A program made the position numbers and the translations under genes. Positions 34,085 to 42,445 of a stretch of DNA of 64,000 bases are shown here, piece by piece. The DNA is from CAZJHD01 sp964545855 (GTDB lineage: Bacteria > Planctomycetota > UBA1135 > JACQFD01): contig CAZJHD010000003.1 in assembly GCA_964545855.1 (NCBI GenBank), positions 1 through 64,000 on the forward strand, written 5' to 3'. Below the pieces are notes generated by a model. That model had not been told where the DNA came from. It did not search any database and saw nothing but the letters and a program-made list of their open reading frames with translations. The first letter of the stretch is position 1. Each line of letters opens with the position of its first letter.

Positions 34085-34951
34085 TCAATGCCCGAGTGAG
34101 GCGCGTACGCCGTCGAGCGCGACGGCGTCGATGCGCCACGCCCTCGCGCCGCCCGACGAGTGCTCCGAGACCGCGCGCTGGATCGCCACGAGGCGGCCGC
34201 TCGCGCCGATGCAGGGCGCTCCGCTCATGCCGCCGATGGGGATGCTCCCGGCGAGGACCTCGAGGCTCGTCGCGTCGGCGCCGTCGGGCGCGCAGAGGAC
34301 GCGGACCGGCTGGAGAGCGGAGCGTCGATCGGGGAAGTCCATCGCCGCGCGGCCGTCCTCGCCGATGCCGACGCGGCCGGGGTAGCCGAGGAGGAGCCGC
34401 TCGCCCGGTGGGTCGTCGCCGAACACGAGCGAGGGCAGGCCTTCGGGAGGATCGTTCACGTCGAGGACGGCCCAGTCGGTCTCCGGCTTCCGCTCGTCGT
34501 AGTGGGCGAGGTCGCCCACGCGCGCCGCGAGGACGCGCCCGTCCGGGAGGGCGAGCTCCACGCGCGCATCCGAATGGCGCTGCGCCTCGATCGCAGCGTG
34601 GCCGACGGTGACGGCGCGCCGGCCGCCGTCGACGAGCGCCGCCGTGGCGTGGGTCGTCGAGTAGCTGCCGCCCTCGAAACCGAAATGGATGCGCAGGCGC
34701 GCGACTGCGGCCTGGGCCGCGCGCGCGACGTCGGGCGTGATGCGCGCCTCGCCGGCCTCTGCCGCCGCGAGGTGGCGGTCGACCTCGGCCTCCCCGAGCT
34801 CGAAGTAGTCGAGGAGCGTGACGACGGGGCTCGTGCGGGGCGGCCGCGGCTCCGGCCGCTCCGCGCACGCGGCGAGCACGCACGCCAGCAAGAGCGAACG
34901 TAGTGCTCCCCACTTCGGAAGACTCGGCGAGGATCGTTGGCGCAGCAGCAT
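34085..34951 (-). CDS. Trypsin-like serine protease, predicted lipoprotein (paralogue B)
   Basis: The 288-residue product has a lipoprotein signal ending in LLLACVLAAC (C29), then VTLLDYFELGEAEVDRHL. A small trypsin-like domain follows with likely triad H118 (TVGHAA), D159 (ETDWAVLD) and S243 (GGMSGAP). It is close to the protease at 20162 and is the complete form of the remnant at 22616. It lies 40 bases downstream of the BamE-like gene on the same strand, so the two probably form an operon. The substrate is unknown. Membrane anchoring suggests envelope protein processing. Confidence 0.85.
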   Translation of the reverse strand: MLLRQRSSPSLPKWGALRSLLLACVLAACAERPEPRPPRTSPVVTLLDYFELGEAEVDRHLAAAEAGEARITPDVARAAQAAVARLRIHFGFEGGSYSTTHATAALVDGGRRAVTVGHAAIEAQRHSDARVELALPDGRVLAARVGDLAHYDERKPETDWAVLDVNDPPEGLPSLVFGDDPPGERLLLGYPGRVGIGEDGRAAMDFPDRRSALQPVRVLCAPDGADATSLEVLAGSIPIGGMSGAPCIGASGRLVAIQRAVSEHSSGGARAWRIDAVALDGVRASLGH

Positions 34952-34991
34952 GGGACGACGGCCGGCGAGACGTGGAGCATAGGGGGCCGAC

Positions 34992-35414
34992 TCAGAAGAC
35001 CTGCCAGGACGCGGAGACGGCCGTTCCCGCGGCATCGAAAGCGACGGCGAGCCACCGATCGTTCATGAATCCCGGACCGAGTCGCCACCTCCAGAGAGCC
35101 TTCGCGTCACCCACCGGGACGTCGTCGCGCATGTCTGGAGTTCCCAGAAGCGCTTGGACATCTCCTTCGGATCGACCGAGGAGGACCTTGGACGCGAGGA
35201 GATCGTCCACCATCGAGTCGCGGATCCTCCGCAGCTCGAGGTCGGCGGGCGTGGCTCGCCGGTTCCAGGCCGCTGGATCGAAGGGACGCCGTGGCAGGCC
35301 AACCAGCTCTTCGAACGGCTCTGCCGCAGAGTCCGCGTCGAAGGACCCGACTCCCAGACCGACGGAGAGGATCGCGACGAGGAGGAGAACGCCGAGGACG
35401 AGGAACGCCTTCAT
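34992..35414 (-). CDS. BamE/SmpA-like small membrane protein
   Basis: The 140-residue product has an N-terminal hydrophobic helix (residues 2-22), a conserved PRRPFDPAAWN stretch, a helical DLELRRIRDSMVDDLL, and GRSEGDVQALLGTPDMRDD. The C-terminal strands are LWRWRLGPGF and WLAVAFDAAGTAVSASW. The helix-LLG.P-strand pattern resembles the BamE/SmpA fold. It is an intact paralogue of the truncated gene at 22960-23451. The probable operator at 35479-35517 lies 65 bases upstream with no ATPase gene between. I chose the ATG at 35414; a GTG at 35480 would extend it into the repeat. Confidence 0.8.
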   Translation of the reverse strand: MKAFLVLGVLLLVAILSVGLGVGSFDADSAAEPFEELVGLPRRPFDPAAWNRRATPADLELRRIRDSMVDDLLASKVLLGRSEGDVQALLGTPDMRDDVPVGDAKALWRWRLGPGFMNDRWLAVAFDAAGTAVSASWQVF

Positions 35415-35478
35415 GGCGGGGCGGCTGCCGCGACCGGCTCCCACGTTCGTCTCCCGCGCCCGATCACGTCCGACCTCC

Positions 35479-35517
35479 ACCCCGAAGATCGAACAGCGGT
35501 CGTTCGATCTTCGGGGT
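35479..35517. promoter_or_regulatory. 39-bp perfect inverted repeat, homologue of the ATPase 4 operator
   Basis: ACCCCGAAGATCGAAC (35479-35494) and GTTCGATCTTCGGGGT (35502-35517) are perfect 16-base arms with a 7-base spacer. It has the same length as the site at 24647-24685 and shares ACCC.GAA..TCGAAC and its mirror. It lies upstream of the BamE-like gene, between that gene and the 3' end of the ABC permease gene. No DUF4143 ATPase follows. Confidence 0.8.
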
Positions 35518-35552
35518 CCGCACGAGCGCGCCCACGGTCCGGAGATGTCCGA

Positions 35553-36560
35553 TCATCCCGATGCGCCGCGCTCGCGGATCCGGTCCACGGCGACGGCGCC
35601 GACGATGATCGCGCCGATGACGATCTTCTGCACGGGGTCGGGCACCTCGGCGTAGACGCAGCCGCTGCGGAGCGTGGTCATGAGGAGCGCGCCGACCAGC
35701 GAGCCGAGCACGCTGCCGCGGCCGCCGGTGAGGCTCCCTCCGCCGATCACGACGGCGGCGATGATGTCGAGCTCGAGGCCGACGCCGGAGCTGGGGTTGC
35801 CCTGGCGGTTCAGGTTCGCGAACTCGAAGAGGCCCGCGAGCCCCATGAAGAGGCCGGCGAGCCCGTAGACGGCGATCTTCACGACGGGGACGCGCACGCC
35901 GCAGAGGCGCGCCGTCGACTCGTTGGAGCCCACGGCGAAGACGTGGCGGCCGAAGACCGTCGAGCGCAGCACGAGGGCGAGCGCCGCGCCGAGGACGACG
36001 ACGAGCCACACGCCGTCGCACACGAGCCGCCAGCTCCCGGCGCCGGGCGGATCGAGGAGCGAGGCGATCCAGGACGGTGCTTCGGCCTGGACCTTCTTCT
36101 GGTCGGAGATCTCCTCGGCGACGCCGCGGAACGCGAGCATGGTGCCGAGGGTCACGATGAACGGAACGAGGCGCAGACCCGTGACGAGGAGTCCGTTCAC
36201 GAGACCGGCGGCAGCGCCGGCGAGGACCGTGAGCGCCACGGCCACCGGGCCCGGAAGCCCGTCGCCGAGACCGCGCGCGAGCACGACGGAGCAGAGCGCG
36301 AGGATCGAGCCCACGGAGAGGTCGATGCCGCCGCTCACGATGACGACGGTCATGCCGAGGGCGCCCATGCCGACGATGGCCGACTGCTTGGCGATGAGCG
36401 CGAGGCGGAAGCCCGAGAGGAACGACGTCTCGGGCTTGGCGACGCGCCCCCAGATCTCGAAGGCCGCGACGACGAGCAGGAGACCGAGGAACGGAGCGAT
36501 GGCGCTCCAGAGCGCGCGCGGGAGGCGCGCCGGCATCGCCGTCTCGGGAGGCGCGTTCAC
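35553..36560 (-). CDS. Ribose-type sugar ABC transporter permease
   Basis: The 335-residue product is a BPD_transp_2-type inner-membrane permease with about 9-10 hydrophobic helices. Family motifs include GMTVVIVSGGIDLSVGS, VNGLLVTGLRLVPFIVTLGTM, FAVGSNESTARLCGV and VIGGGSLTGGRGSVLGSLVG. It would form the channel for a monosaccharide. I use the GTG at 36560, which overlaps the TGA of the ATPase gene by four bases (GTGA); the ATG at 36536 is the alternative. It is the last gene of the binding protein-ATPase-permease set. The specific sugar cannot be named from sequence. Confidence 0.92.
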   Translation of the reverse strand: MNAPPETAMPARLPRALWSAIAPFLGLLLVVAAFEIWGRVAKPETSFLSGFRLALIAKQSAIVGMGALGMTVVIVSGGIDLSVGSILALCSVVLARGLGDGLPGPVAVALTVLAGAAAGLVNGLLVTGLRLVPFIVTLGTMLAFRGVAEEISDQKKVQAEAPSWIASLLDPPGAGSWRLVCDGVWLVVVLGAALALVLRSTVFGRHVFAVGSNESTARLCGVRVPVVKIAVYGLAGLFMGLAGLFEFANLNRQGNPSSGVGLELDIIAAVVIGGGSLTGGRGSVLGSLVGALLMTTLRSGCVYAEVPDPVQKIVIGAIIVGAVAVDRIRERGASG

Positions 36561-38053
36561 GGCGCTCCTGCGGTGCCCGTCGCCGCGCGGAGGATCGACT
36601 CCGCCGTCCACGCGCTCGTCGGACGCACGTCGCGGATCTCGCCGCGGCAGAGGACGGCGATCCGGTCGCAGACGTGGAGGAGCTCCGGGAGGTAGGACGA
36701 CACGAGCACGATCGCCTTGCCGCGCGCGGCGAGCGCGCCGACGAGCCGGTAGATCTCGGCCTTCGTTCCGACGTCGATGCCACGCGTCGGCTCGTCGAGC
36801 AGGTAGACGTCGGCCTCCTGGTGCAGGAGCCGCGCGATCGCCACCTTCTGCTGGTTGCCACCGGAGAGCGCCTCGACGGGCTGGTCGGGGCCCGCCGCCT
36901 TGACGTGCATCTCCGCCATGCGCGCCGCCACGGCGCGGCGTCGGCGCGCGAGGGAGAGCGCGCCGAAGCGGCCGAAGGGTGCGAGCCGCGAGAGCGTCAG
37001 GTTGTCGGCGATGGAGAGACCGACGGCGAGGCCTTCGCCCTTGCGGTCCTCGCTCACGAAGCCGAGGCCGGCGGCGATGGCGGCGCGCGGCGAGCACGGC
37101 AGGTCGGCGCCGGCGACGCGCACGCGGCCGGAGCGCACGGGGTCGAGCCCGAAGACGCAGCGCACGAGCTCGCTGCGGCCTGCGCCCACGAGCCCCGCGA
37201 GGCCGAGGATCTCGCCGCGCCGCACGACGAGATCGGCCGCGCGCGGAGCGCGCCGTCCACCGAGGCCGCGGATCTCGAGGAGCGGCTCGCCGGGCGCGTG
37301 CGGCACACGCGGGAACATCTCGTCGACGGTGCGTCCCACCATGGCGGCGACCAGCTGGCCGGCAGTGGTGCCTGCCATGGGACCCGATGCCACGGCCTCG
37401 CCGTCGCGGAGCACCGTGTAGAGGTCCGCAACGCGTGCCACCTCCTCGAGAAAGTGGCTGATGTAGACGATGCCGAGGCCCTGCGCGCGGAGCTCGCCGA
37501 TCACGGCGAAGAGGCGCTCCGCGTCCTCCTCGCCGAGAGAGCTCGTCGGCTCGTCGAGGACGAGCACGCGCGCATCGGAGGCGAGGGCGCGCGCGATCTC
37601 GACGATCTGCTGGAGCGCGATCGGCAGATCGCCTGCGCGCGCGTCGGGATCGATCTCGGCGTGCGCGAGACGGGCGAGCGCCGCGCGCGCGACGCGCCGG
37701 TGCTCCGCGCGGTCGATCCAGCCGAAGCGGGTGCGCTCCCGGCCGAGGAGCACGTTCGCCTCGACCGAGAGGTCGGGCGCGATGCTGAGCTCCTGGTGGA
37801 TCATCGCCACGCCCGCGGCGCGCGCGTCGGCGGGACCGCGGGGCGCGAAGGAGCGGCCCTCCACCTCCATCGCGCCCGCGTCGGGCGGGAAGACTCCCGA
37901 CAGCACGCGCATGAGCGTCGACTTGCCGGCGCCGTTCTCGCCGACGAGAGCGTGCACCTCCCCGCGCCGCACTTCGAGGTCGACGCCGCGGAGCGCATGC
38001 GTCGCGCCGAAGCACTTCGCGACGCCGGCCATCCGCAGGAGCGGGGCCGTCAC
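36557..38053 (-). CDS. Ribose-type sugar ABC transporter ATP-binding protein (two NBDs)
   Basis: The 498-residue product has two nucleotide-binding domains. The first has Walker A GENGAGKST, an IHQELSI Q-loop, the unusual signature LPIALQQIVEIARAL and Walker B VLVLDEPTSSL. The second has the degenerate Walker A GLVGAGRSE normal for this RbsA/MglA class, signature LSGGNQQK and Walker B VYLLDEPTRGID. It energises import with the permease at 35553. The ATG at 38053 follows a 100-bp palindrome that separates it from the binding-protein gene. Confidence 0.95.
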   Translation of the reverse strand: MTAPLLRMAGVAKCFGATHALRGVDLEVRRGEVHALVGENGAGKSTLMRVLSGVFPPDAGAMEVEGRSFAPRGPADARAAGVAMIHQELSIAPDLSVEANVLLGRERTRFGWIDRAEHRRVARAALARLAHAEIDPDARAGDLPIALQQIVEIARALASDARVLVLDEPTSSLGEEDAERLFAVIGELRAQGLGIVYISHFLEEVARVADLYTVLRDGEAVASGPMAGTTAGQLVAAMVGRTVDEMFPRVPHAPGEPLLEIRGLGGRRAPRAADLVVRRGEILGLAGLVGAGRSELVRCVFGLDPVRSGRVRVAGADLPCSPRAAIAAGLGFVSEDRKGEGLAVGLSIADNLTLSRLAPFGRFGALSLARRRRAVAARMAEMHVKAAGPDQPVEALSGGNQQKVAIARLLHQEADVYLLDEPTRGIDVGTKAEIYRLVGALAARGKAIVLVSSYLPELLHVCDRIAVLCRGEIRDVRPTSAWTAESILRAATGTAGAP

Positions 38054-38082
38054 GACGTCGCGCGCTCCTTCGACGACGGTCT

Positions 38083-38182
38083 CGGGAATGGGGTCAGACC
38101 CCTTTTCTCTCGCTCTCCTCGCGCGGCGCGCGCGCGCGCCGCGCGAGGAGAGCGAGAGAAAAGGGGTCTGACCCCATTCCCG
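38083..38182. repeat. 100-bp perfect palindrome carrying two copies of the intergenic repeat
   Basis: Positions 38083-38132 are the exact reverse complement of 38133-38182, with no loop and no mismatch. Each arm has CGGGAATGGGGTCAGACCCC at its outer end, then a CT-rich tract and a GC-rich centre. As RNA it would form a very strong hairpin between the binding-protein gene (stop at 38204) and the ATPase gene (start at 38053). Such a hairpin could stabilise or terminate the upstream message. It may also be an assembly artefact. Confidence 0.9.
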
Positions 38183-38203
38183 GCGGCACGACGCACGCTC
38201 CCG

Positions 38204-39187
38204 CTACTTCGCGAGCTCGGGGAAGAGCAGCGCATGAATGCGCGGCTCCGCGAGGTTCTCCGGCGTGGCGAGCGTCTCTCCCGTCTCGACGCGCGGGGGA
38301 GTCGGGACGCCCGAGAGCCGCGCGTGGGCCGCCTTCACCGACTCGTAGCCCATCTTCACCGGATCCTGGAGCACGACCCCGTGGATGCCGCCCGCTTCCA
38401 TGCCCTTCACGATGTTGGCGCTCGAGTCGAAGCCGACGAGCTTCACGCGGCCGGCGAGGCGGCGCGGGTCGCGGGTGAGTGCCGTGAGCATCCCCGACGT
38501 GCTCGACTCGTTGGAGCAGAAGATGCCGTCGATCTCCGCGCCGAAGGTGGCGAGCAGGCTCTCGCCCGTCTCGATCGCCCGGCTCTCGTCGGGGCCGCCG
38601 TGCTTGTCGCTCGAGATCACCGTGATGCCCGGGTACTTGGCGATCGCCTGGAGGAATCCTCGCTCTCGCTGCTCCGTGCTCTCGGAACCGATCGCGTAGG
38701 GCATGAGCACGACCCGCCCCTTGCCGTCGAGGAGCTTCGCCAGATGGTCCGCCGCCATCTCGCCGCCGCGCACGTTGTTCGTCGCGACGTAGCTCACGAT
38801 CGGCACGTCGGAGCTCGCGAGCGCCGAGTCGAAGATCACGACGGGGATCTTCCGCTCGATCGCCTGATTCACGGTCGGCTCGAGGGCGCGCGCGTCCAGC
38901 GGCGCGAGGCAGATCGCGTCGTACTGGTCGGCGACGAAGGATTCGACGATCGAGATCTGCTGCGCCGTGTCGCCCTCGCCCTGGGGCCCCTTCCAGACGA
39001 TGTCGAGATCGTCGAGCTCGCGGTCGGCGCGGCGGGCCCCCGATTCGACGGCCTTCCAGAAATCCTGGTTGGTCCCCTTGGGAACGACCGCGACGCGAAG
39101 GCGCTTCGGTCCCGAATCCGCTGCGTTCGAGCATGCGGCGAGGAGGAGAGGCAGCGCGAGAGCGAGCAGAGGGAGAGTGCGCTTCAT
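38204..39187 (-). CDS. Sugar ABC transporter substrate-binding lipoprotein
   Basis: The 327-residue product has a lipoprotein signal (LLALALPLLLAAC, C19) and a Peripla_BP_4 fold, with KGTNQDFWKAVESGARRA, VADQYDAICLAPLDARAL, PVVIFDSAL, NNVRGGEMAADHL, IDGIFCSNESSTSGML and KLVGFDSSANIVKGM. It should capture a monosaccharide or similar ligand and deliver it to the permease-ATPase encoded downstream. The gene order on the minus strand is binding protein, hairpin, ATPase, permease. The hairpin after its stop may allow higher levels of this protein than of the membrane parts. Confidence 0.94.
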   Translation of the reverse strand: MKRTLPLLALALPLLLAACSNAADSGPKRLRVAVVPKGTNQDFWKAVESGARRADRELDDLDIVWKGPQGEGDTAQQISIVESFVADQYDAICLAPLDARALEPTVNQAIERKIPVVIFDSALASSDVPIVSYVATNNVRGGEMAADHLAKLLDGKGRVVLMPYAIGSESTEQRERGFLQAIAKYPGITVISSDKHGGPDESRAIETGESLLATFGAEIDGIFCSNESSTSGMLTALTRDPRRLAGRVKLVGFDSSANIVKGMEAGGIHGVVLQDPVKMGYESVKAAHARLSGVPTPPRVETGETLATPENLAEPRIHALLFPELAK

Positions 39188-39337
39188 CCTCGGGGGCTCC
39201 GGGGGGTGGTCCACGACGCGGAGCGGCGGATGGTAACCGGGGCTCGACGGGCGCGGTGAGGGGCCCGCGGGGTCGGGCGAGACGATCGGTTCGCCGGGGG
39301 CGCCGTGCTGCGTTCCCGACTCCTTCGGGGCCGTGGC

Positions 39338-39343
39338 TAGAAT
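39338..39343 (+). promoter_or_regulatory. Possible -10 element TAGAAT
   Basis: TAGAAT is close to the -10 consensus and ends 24 bases before the TTG start at 39368. No clear -35 element is seen. Confidence 0.35.
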
Positions 39344-39367
39344 CCGCGCGCCACCCCCGGGAACACC

Positions 39368-42300
39368 TTGGAGACGCCGCCGCGCTCTCGATCCGACGCC
39401 CCCGATCCGCGCCCCGACCCGCGGGCCCAAGATCTCTTCGCCGCGTTCCTGAAGAGGCGCGACGCGGGCGAGGGCGTGGACTTCGAGAGCCTCTGCGCGG
39501 AGCACCCGGATCTCGCGGAGGACTTGCGCCGTCTGCACGCGCAGTGGAGCGACGTCGTGGCGGCGCTGGAGGGTCTCGGAGCGACGGGCTCGCTCGCGCG
39601 CGTGCTGCGCGAGCAGGTGGACCTCTCCGTCTCGGAGACCCCAGCGGCGAGCGCGCGGTCGGATTTCTCGTCGGAGGTCATGCGGCGCCTCGCTGGACGG
39701 CGCGGTGCCTTCGGGCGCTACCGTCTCCAGGGGGAGCTCGCCCGCGGCGGCATGGGAGCGATCCTGCGCGTCTGGGACGACGACCTGCGGCGCCACCTCG
39801 CGATGAAGGTGATCCTCGGGCGAGGCGCGCCCGATGCAGCGACGGGCACTCCGCCGATCGAGCCGCGGGAGCTCGCGCGATTCCTGGAGGAAGCGCAGGT
39901 GACGGGCCAGCTCGACCATCCGGGCATCGTTCCCGTGCACGAGTTGGGGCTCGACCCCGAAGGCCGCGTCTACTTCACGATGAAGCTCGTGAAGGGGCAC
40001 ACGCTGAAGGAGATCTTCGACTGGACGCGCAACGGCCGCGAGGGCTGGACGCGCACGCGCGCGCTCGGCGTCCTCCTGCGCGTCTGCGAGGCGATGGCCT
40101 ACGCCCACGACAAGGGCGTGCTGCACCGCGACCTCAAGCCGTCGAACGTGATGGTGGGACGCTTCGGCGAGGTCTTCGTGATGGACTGGGGCCTCGCGCG
40201 CCTGCTCGGCGAGAAGGAGACGAAGGACATCCGCATCCGCGACGTGCAGCCCACGGCGACGACGACGGAGCTGCGCACGGAGCGGCGCGACCACGGAGAC
40301 GCCGACCCCGACTCGCCGCTCTACACGATGGACGGCGACGTCCTCGGGACGCCCGCCTACATGTCGCCCGAGCAGGCGGACGGCCGGATCGCGGAGATGG
40401 GCCCGGCGTCGGACGTCTACTCCGCCGGCGCGATGCTCTACCACCTGCTCGCCGGCCGCATCCCCTACACGAAGCCGGGCGCGCGCGCGGACAACGCGAT
40501 GATCTGGATGTGGGTGCGCGGCGGGTCCCCGCCGGCGCTGCACTCGATCGCGCCGGACGCGCCGGCGGAACTCGTGGCGATCTGCGAGCACGCGATGGAG
40601 CGCGATCCGCAACGCCGCTACCCGGACATGCTGGCGCTCCGCGACGATCTGCGCGCGTTCCTCGAGCGGCGCGTCGTGCGGGCCTACCGCACCGGAGCCG
40701 CCGTCGAGCTGCAGAAGTGGGTCCTGCGGAACCGCGTCGCCGCGAGCCTCCTCGGCGCGCTCGCGGTCGCGATCGTCGGCGGGAGCGTGGCGTTCGGTCT
40801 CTCCGAGCGAGCCCGCGCCCGCGAAGCGTCGCTCGCGATCGACGAGCGACGCGCCGCGGCGCTGGTCGCCGAGGCGCCGAGCCTCTGGCCCACGACCGGC
40901 GAGCGCGTGCAGGCGATGGTCTCCTGGCGAGCGGCGGCCGAGGAGCTGCTGGCCCGCGGCGCTCCCCATCGCGAGGAGCTGGCGGCGCTCCGCGCTCGCG
41001 GCGCGCCGCCGACGGCGGAGGATCGGCTCGCCGCCGAGGAGCGGCTCGCCGGGCAGGTGGAGCTCGCCGCGTGGCGCCGGATGCTCGCGATGGCATCGCC
41101 CTTCCTCGATCGCGCCCGCGCGACTCGGGCCGACCCGAGCGCGCCCGCGGCCGACCGCGAGCAGGCGCGCGACGCGATCGAAGGAATCGAGCCGGAGCTC
41201 GCGACCTGGAGCGAGCGCGTCGCGGCGCTCGAGCGGCAGGCGGCTCGTGGGCTCCGCTGGCGGTTCGCCGATCCGGACGACGCCGCGCGCGCCGCGCGCC
41301 TGGCGTCCGTCGTCTCCGACCTCGACGAGCTCGCGCGGCCGGGGACGGGCCTCCTCGCGCGCGTCTCCTCGCGCTTCGCCGGCGACGCCGCCGCGGCGAC
41401 ACGTCCCGATGCGGGAGCGTCCCCGTGGCGCGAGGCGATCGCCTCGATCGCCGACGCGGCGCGGTGCCCCTCCTACGGCGGGCTGCGCATCGCGCCGCAA
41501 GCCGGACTCGTGCCGCTGCGCCGCAACGACGACACGGCGCTCTGGGAGTTCTGGCTGCCGATGTCGGGGGAGCGGCCGGCGATCGCCGCCGACGGCCGGC
41601 TGCGCGTCGCGCCGGAGACGGGGATCGTCCTCGTGCTCGTGCCCGGCGGACGCGCGACGCTCGGCGCCGCGCGCGAGGCCTCGCCGGAGCGCCGCGGAGA
41701 CCAGGACGCTCGGGCCGGCGAGGGGCCGCTGCAGGAAGTGGAGCTCGGCCCGTTCTTCCTCTCCGCCTTCGAGATGACCCAAGGGCAGTGGCTGCGCCTC
41801 ACGGGCACGCTGCCGAGCAAGCACTTCGCCGGATTCGGGCAATCGAACGGGGTGCGCATCACCCGATCGAATCCCGTCGAGAGCGTGTCGTTCGAGGAGG
41901 CGGTGCGATCGCTCGCCGCCTGGGGACTCGTGCTCCCCACGGAAGCGCAATGGGAGTGGGCCGCGCGCGCCGGAGGCGAAGGTCGCTACGGCAACGCGGA
42001 CGACTTCGAGGATCTGCGCGGCCGCGCGAGCTACTGGGACTCGACGGCGGCCCTCGGGGGTCTCCCGCCTTCGGGACCCGCGCCCTTCGACGACGGATTC
42101 ATCGCCCACGGCCCCGTCGACGCGTTCGCGCCGAACCGCTTCGGTCTCCATTGCATGCTCGGGAACGTGATCGAGTGGTGCCGCGACGCCTTCGCTTCCG
42201 CGCCCGAGCTCGCGCCCCCGCGACCCGGCGACGGGCTGCGCGTGGGCGAGGTCGTCGGCGACAGCGCCGTGCGCGGCGGCGGCTTCAAGAGCCCGCCGTC

Positions 42301-42391
42301 GGATCTGCGCATCACGCGGCGCTACGGGAAACGGCCCACGGCCACGGACGAGGCCCTCGGCCTCCGGCCCTGCCGCGGCCTCGATCCCTGA
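39368..42391 (+). CDS. Ser/Thr protein kinase fused to a formylglycine-enzyme-like domain
   Basis: The 1007-residue product has an N-terminal helical leader and a Hanks kinase with ARGGMGAILRVW (125-136), K147 in AMKVIL, HRDLKPSN with D255, and DWGLAR at 273-278 in place of DFG, a variant common in planctomycete kinases. One transmembrane helix lies at about residues 458-478. A long helical linker follows, then an FGE-sulfatase-type domain with FEMTQGQWLRLTG, LPTEAQWEWAARAG, MLGNVIEWCRDAF and GGGFKSPPSDLR. The architecture matches the protein at 9582. The start is a TTG at 39368, because no ATG precedes the leader. Nearby genes do not suggest a target. Confidence 0.9.
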   Translation: METPPRSRSDAPDPRPDPRAQDLFAAFLKRRDAGEGVDFESLCAEHPDLAEDLRRLHAQWSDVVAALEGLGATGSLARVLREQVDLSVSETPAASARSDFSSEVMRRLAGRRGAFGRYRLQGELARGGMGAILRVWDDDLRRHLAMKVILGRGAPDAATGTPPIEPRELARFLEEAQVTGQLDHPGIVPVHELGLDPEGRVYFTMKLVKGHTLKEIFDWTRNGREGWTRTRALGVLLRVCEAMAYAHDKGVLHRDLKPSNVMVGRFGEVFVMDWGLARLLGEKETKDIRIRDVQPTATTTELRTERRDHGDADPDSPLYTMDGDVLGTPAYMSPEQADGRIAEMGPASDVYSAGAMLYHLLAGRIPYTKPGARADNAMIWMWVRGGSPPALHSIAPDAPAELVAICEHAMERDPQRRYPDMLALRDDLRAFLERRVVRAYRTGAAVELQKWVLRNRVAASLLGALAVAIVGGSVAFGLSERARAREASLAIDERRAAALVAEAPSLWPTTGERVQAMVSWRAAAEELLARGAPHREELAALRARGAPPTAEDRLAAEERLAGQVELAAWRRMLAMASPFLDRARATRADPSAPAADREQARDAIEGIEPELATWSERVAALERQAARGLRWRFADPDDAARAARLASVVSDLDELARPGTGLLARVSSRFAGDAAAATRPDAGASPWREAIASIADAARCPSYGGLRIAPQAGLVPLRRNDDTALWEFWLPMSGERPAIAADGRLRVAPETGIVLVLVPGGRATLGAAREASPERRGDQDARAGEGPLQEVELGPFFLSAFEMTQGQWLRLTGTLPSKHFAGFGQSNGVRITRSNPVESVSFEEAVRSLAAWGLVLPTEAQWEWAARAGGEGRYGNADDFEDLRGRASYWDSTAALGGLPPSGPAPFDDGFIAHGPVDAFAPNRFGLHCMLGNVIEWCRDAFASAPELAPPRPGDGLRVGEVVGDSAVRGGGFKSPPSDLRITRRYGKRPTATDEALGLRPCRGLDP

Positions 42392-42445
42392 CCGGCTTCC
42401 GAATCTCCGCTCTCCCGCAATCTCTCTCTGCCTTCCGAACGCGCC

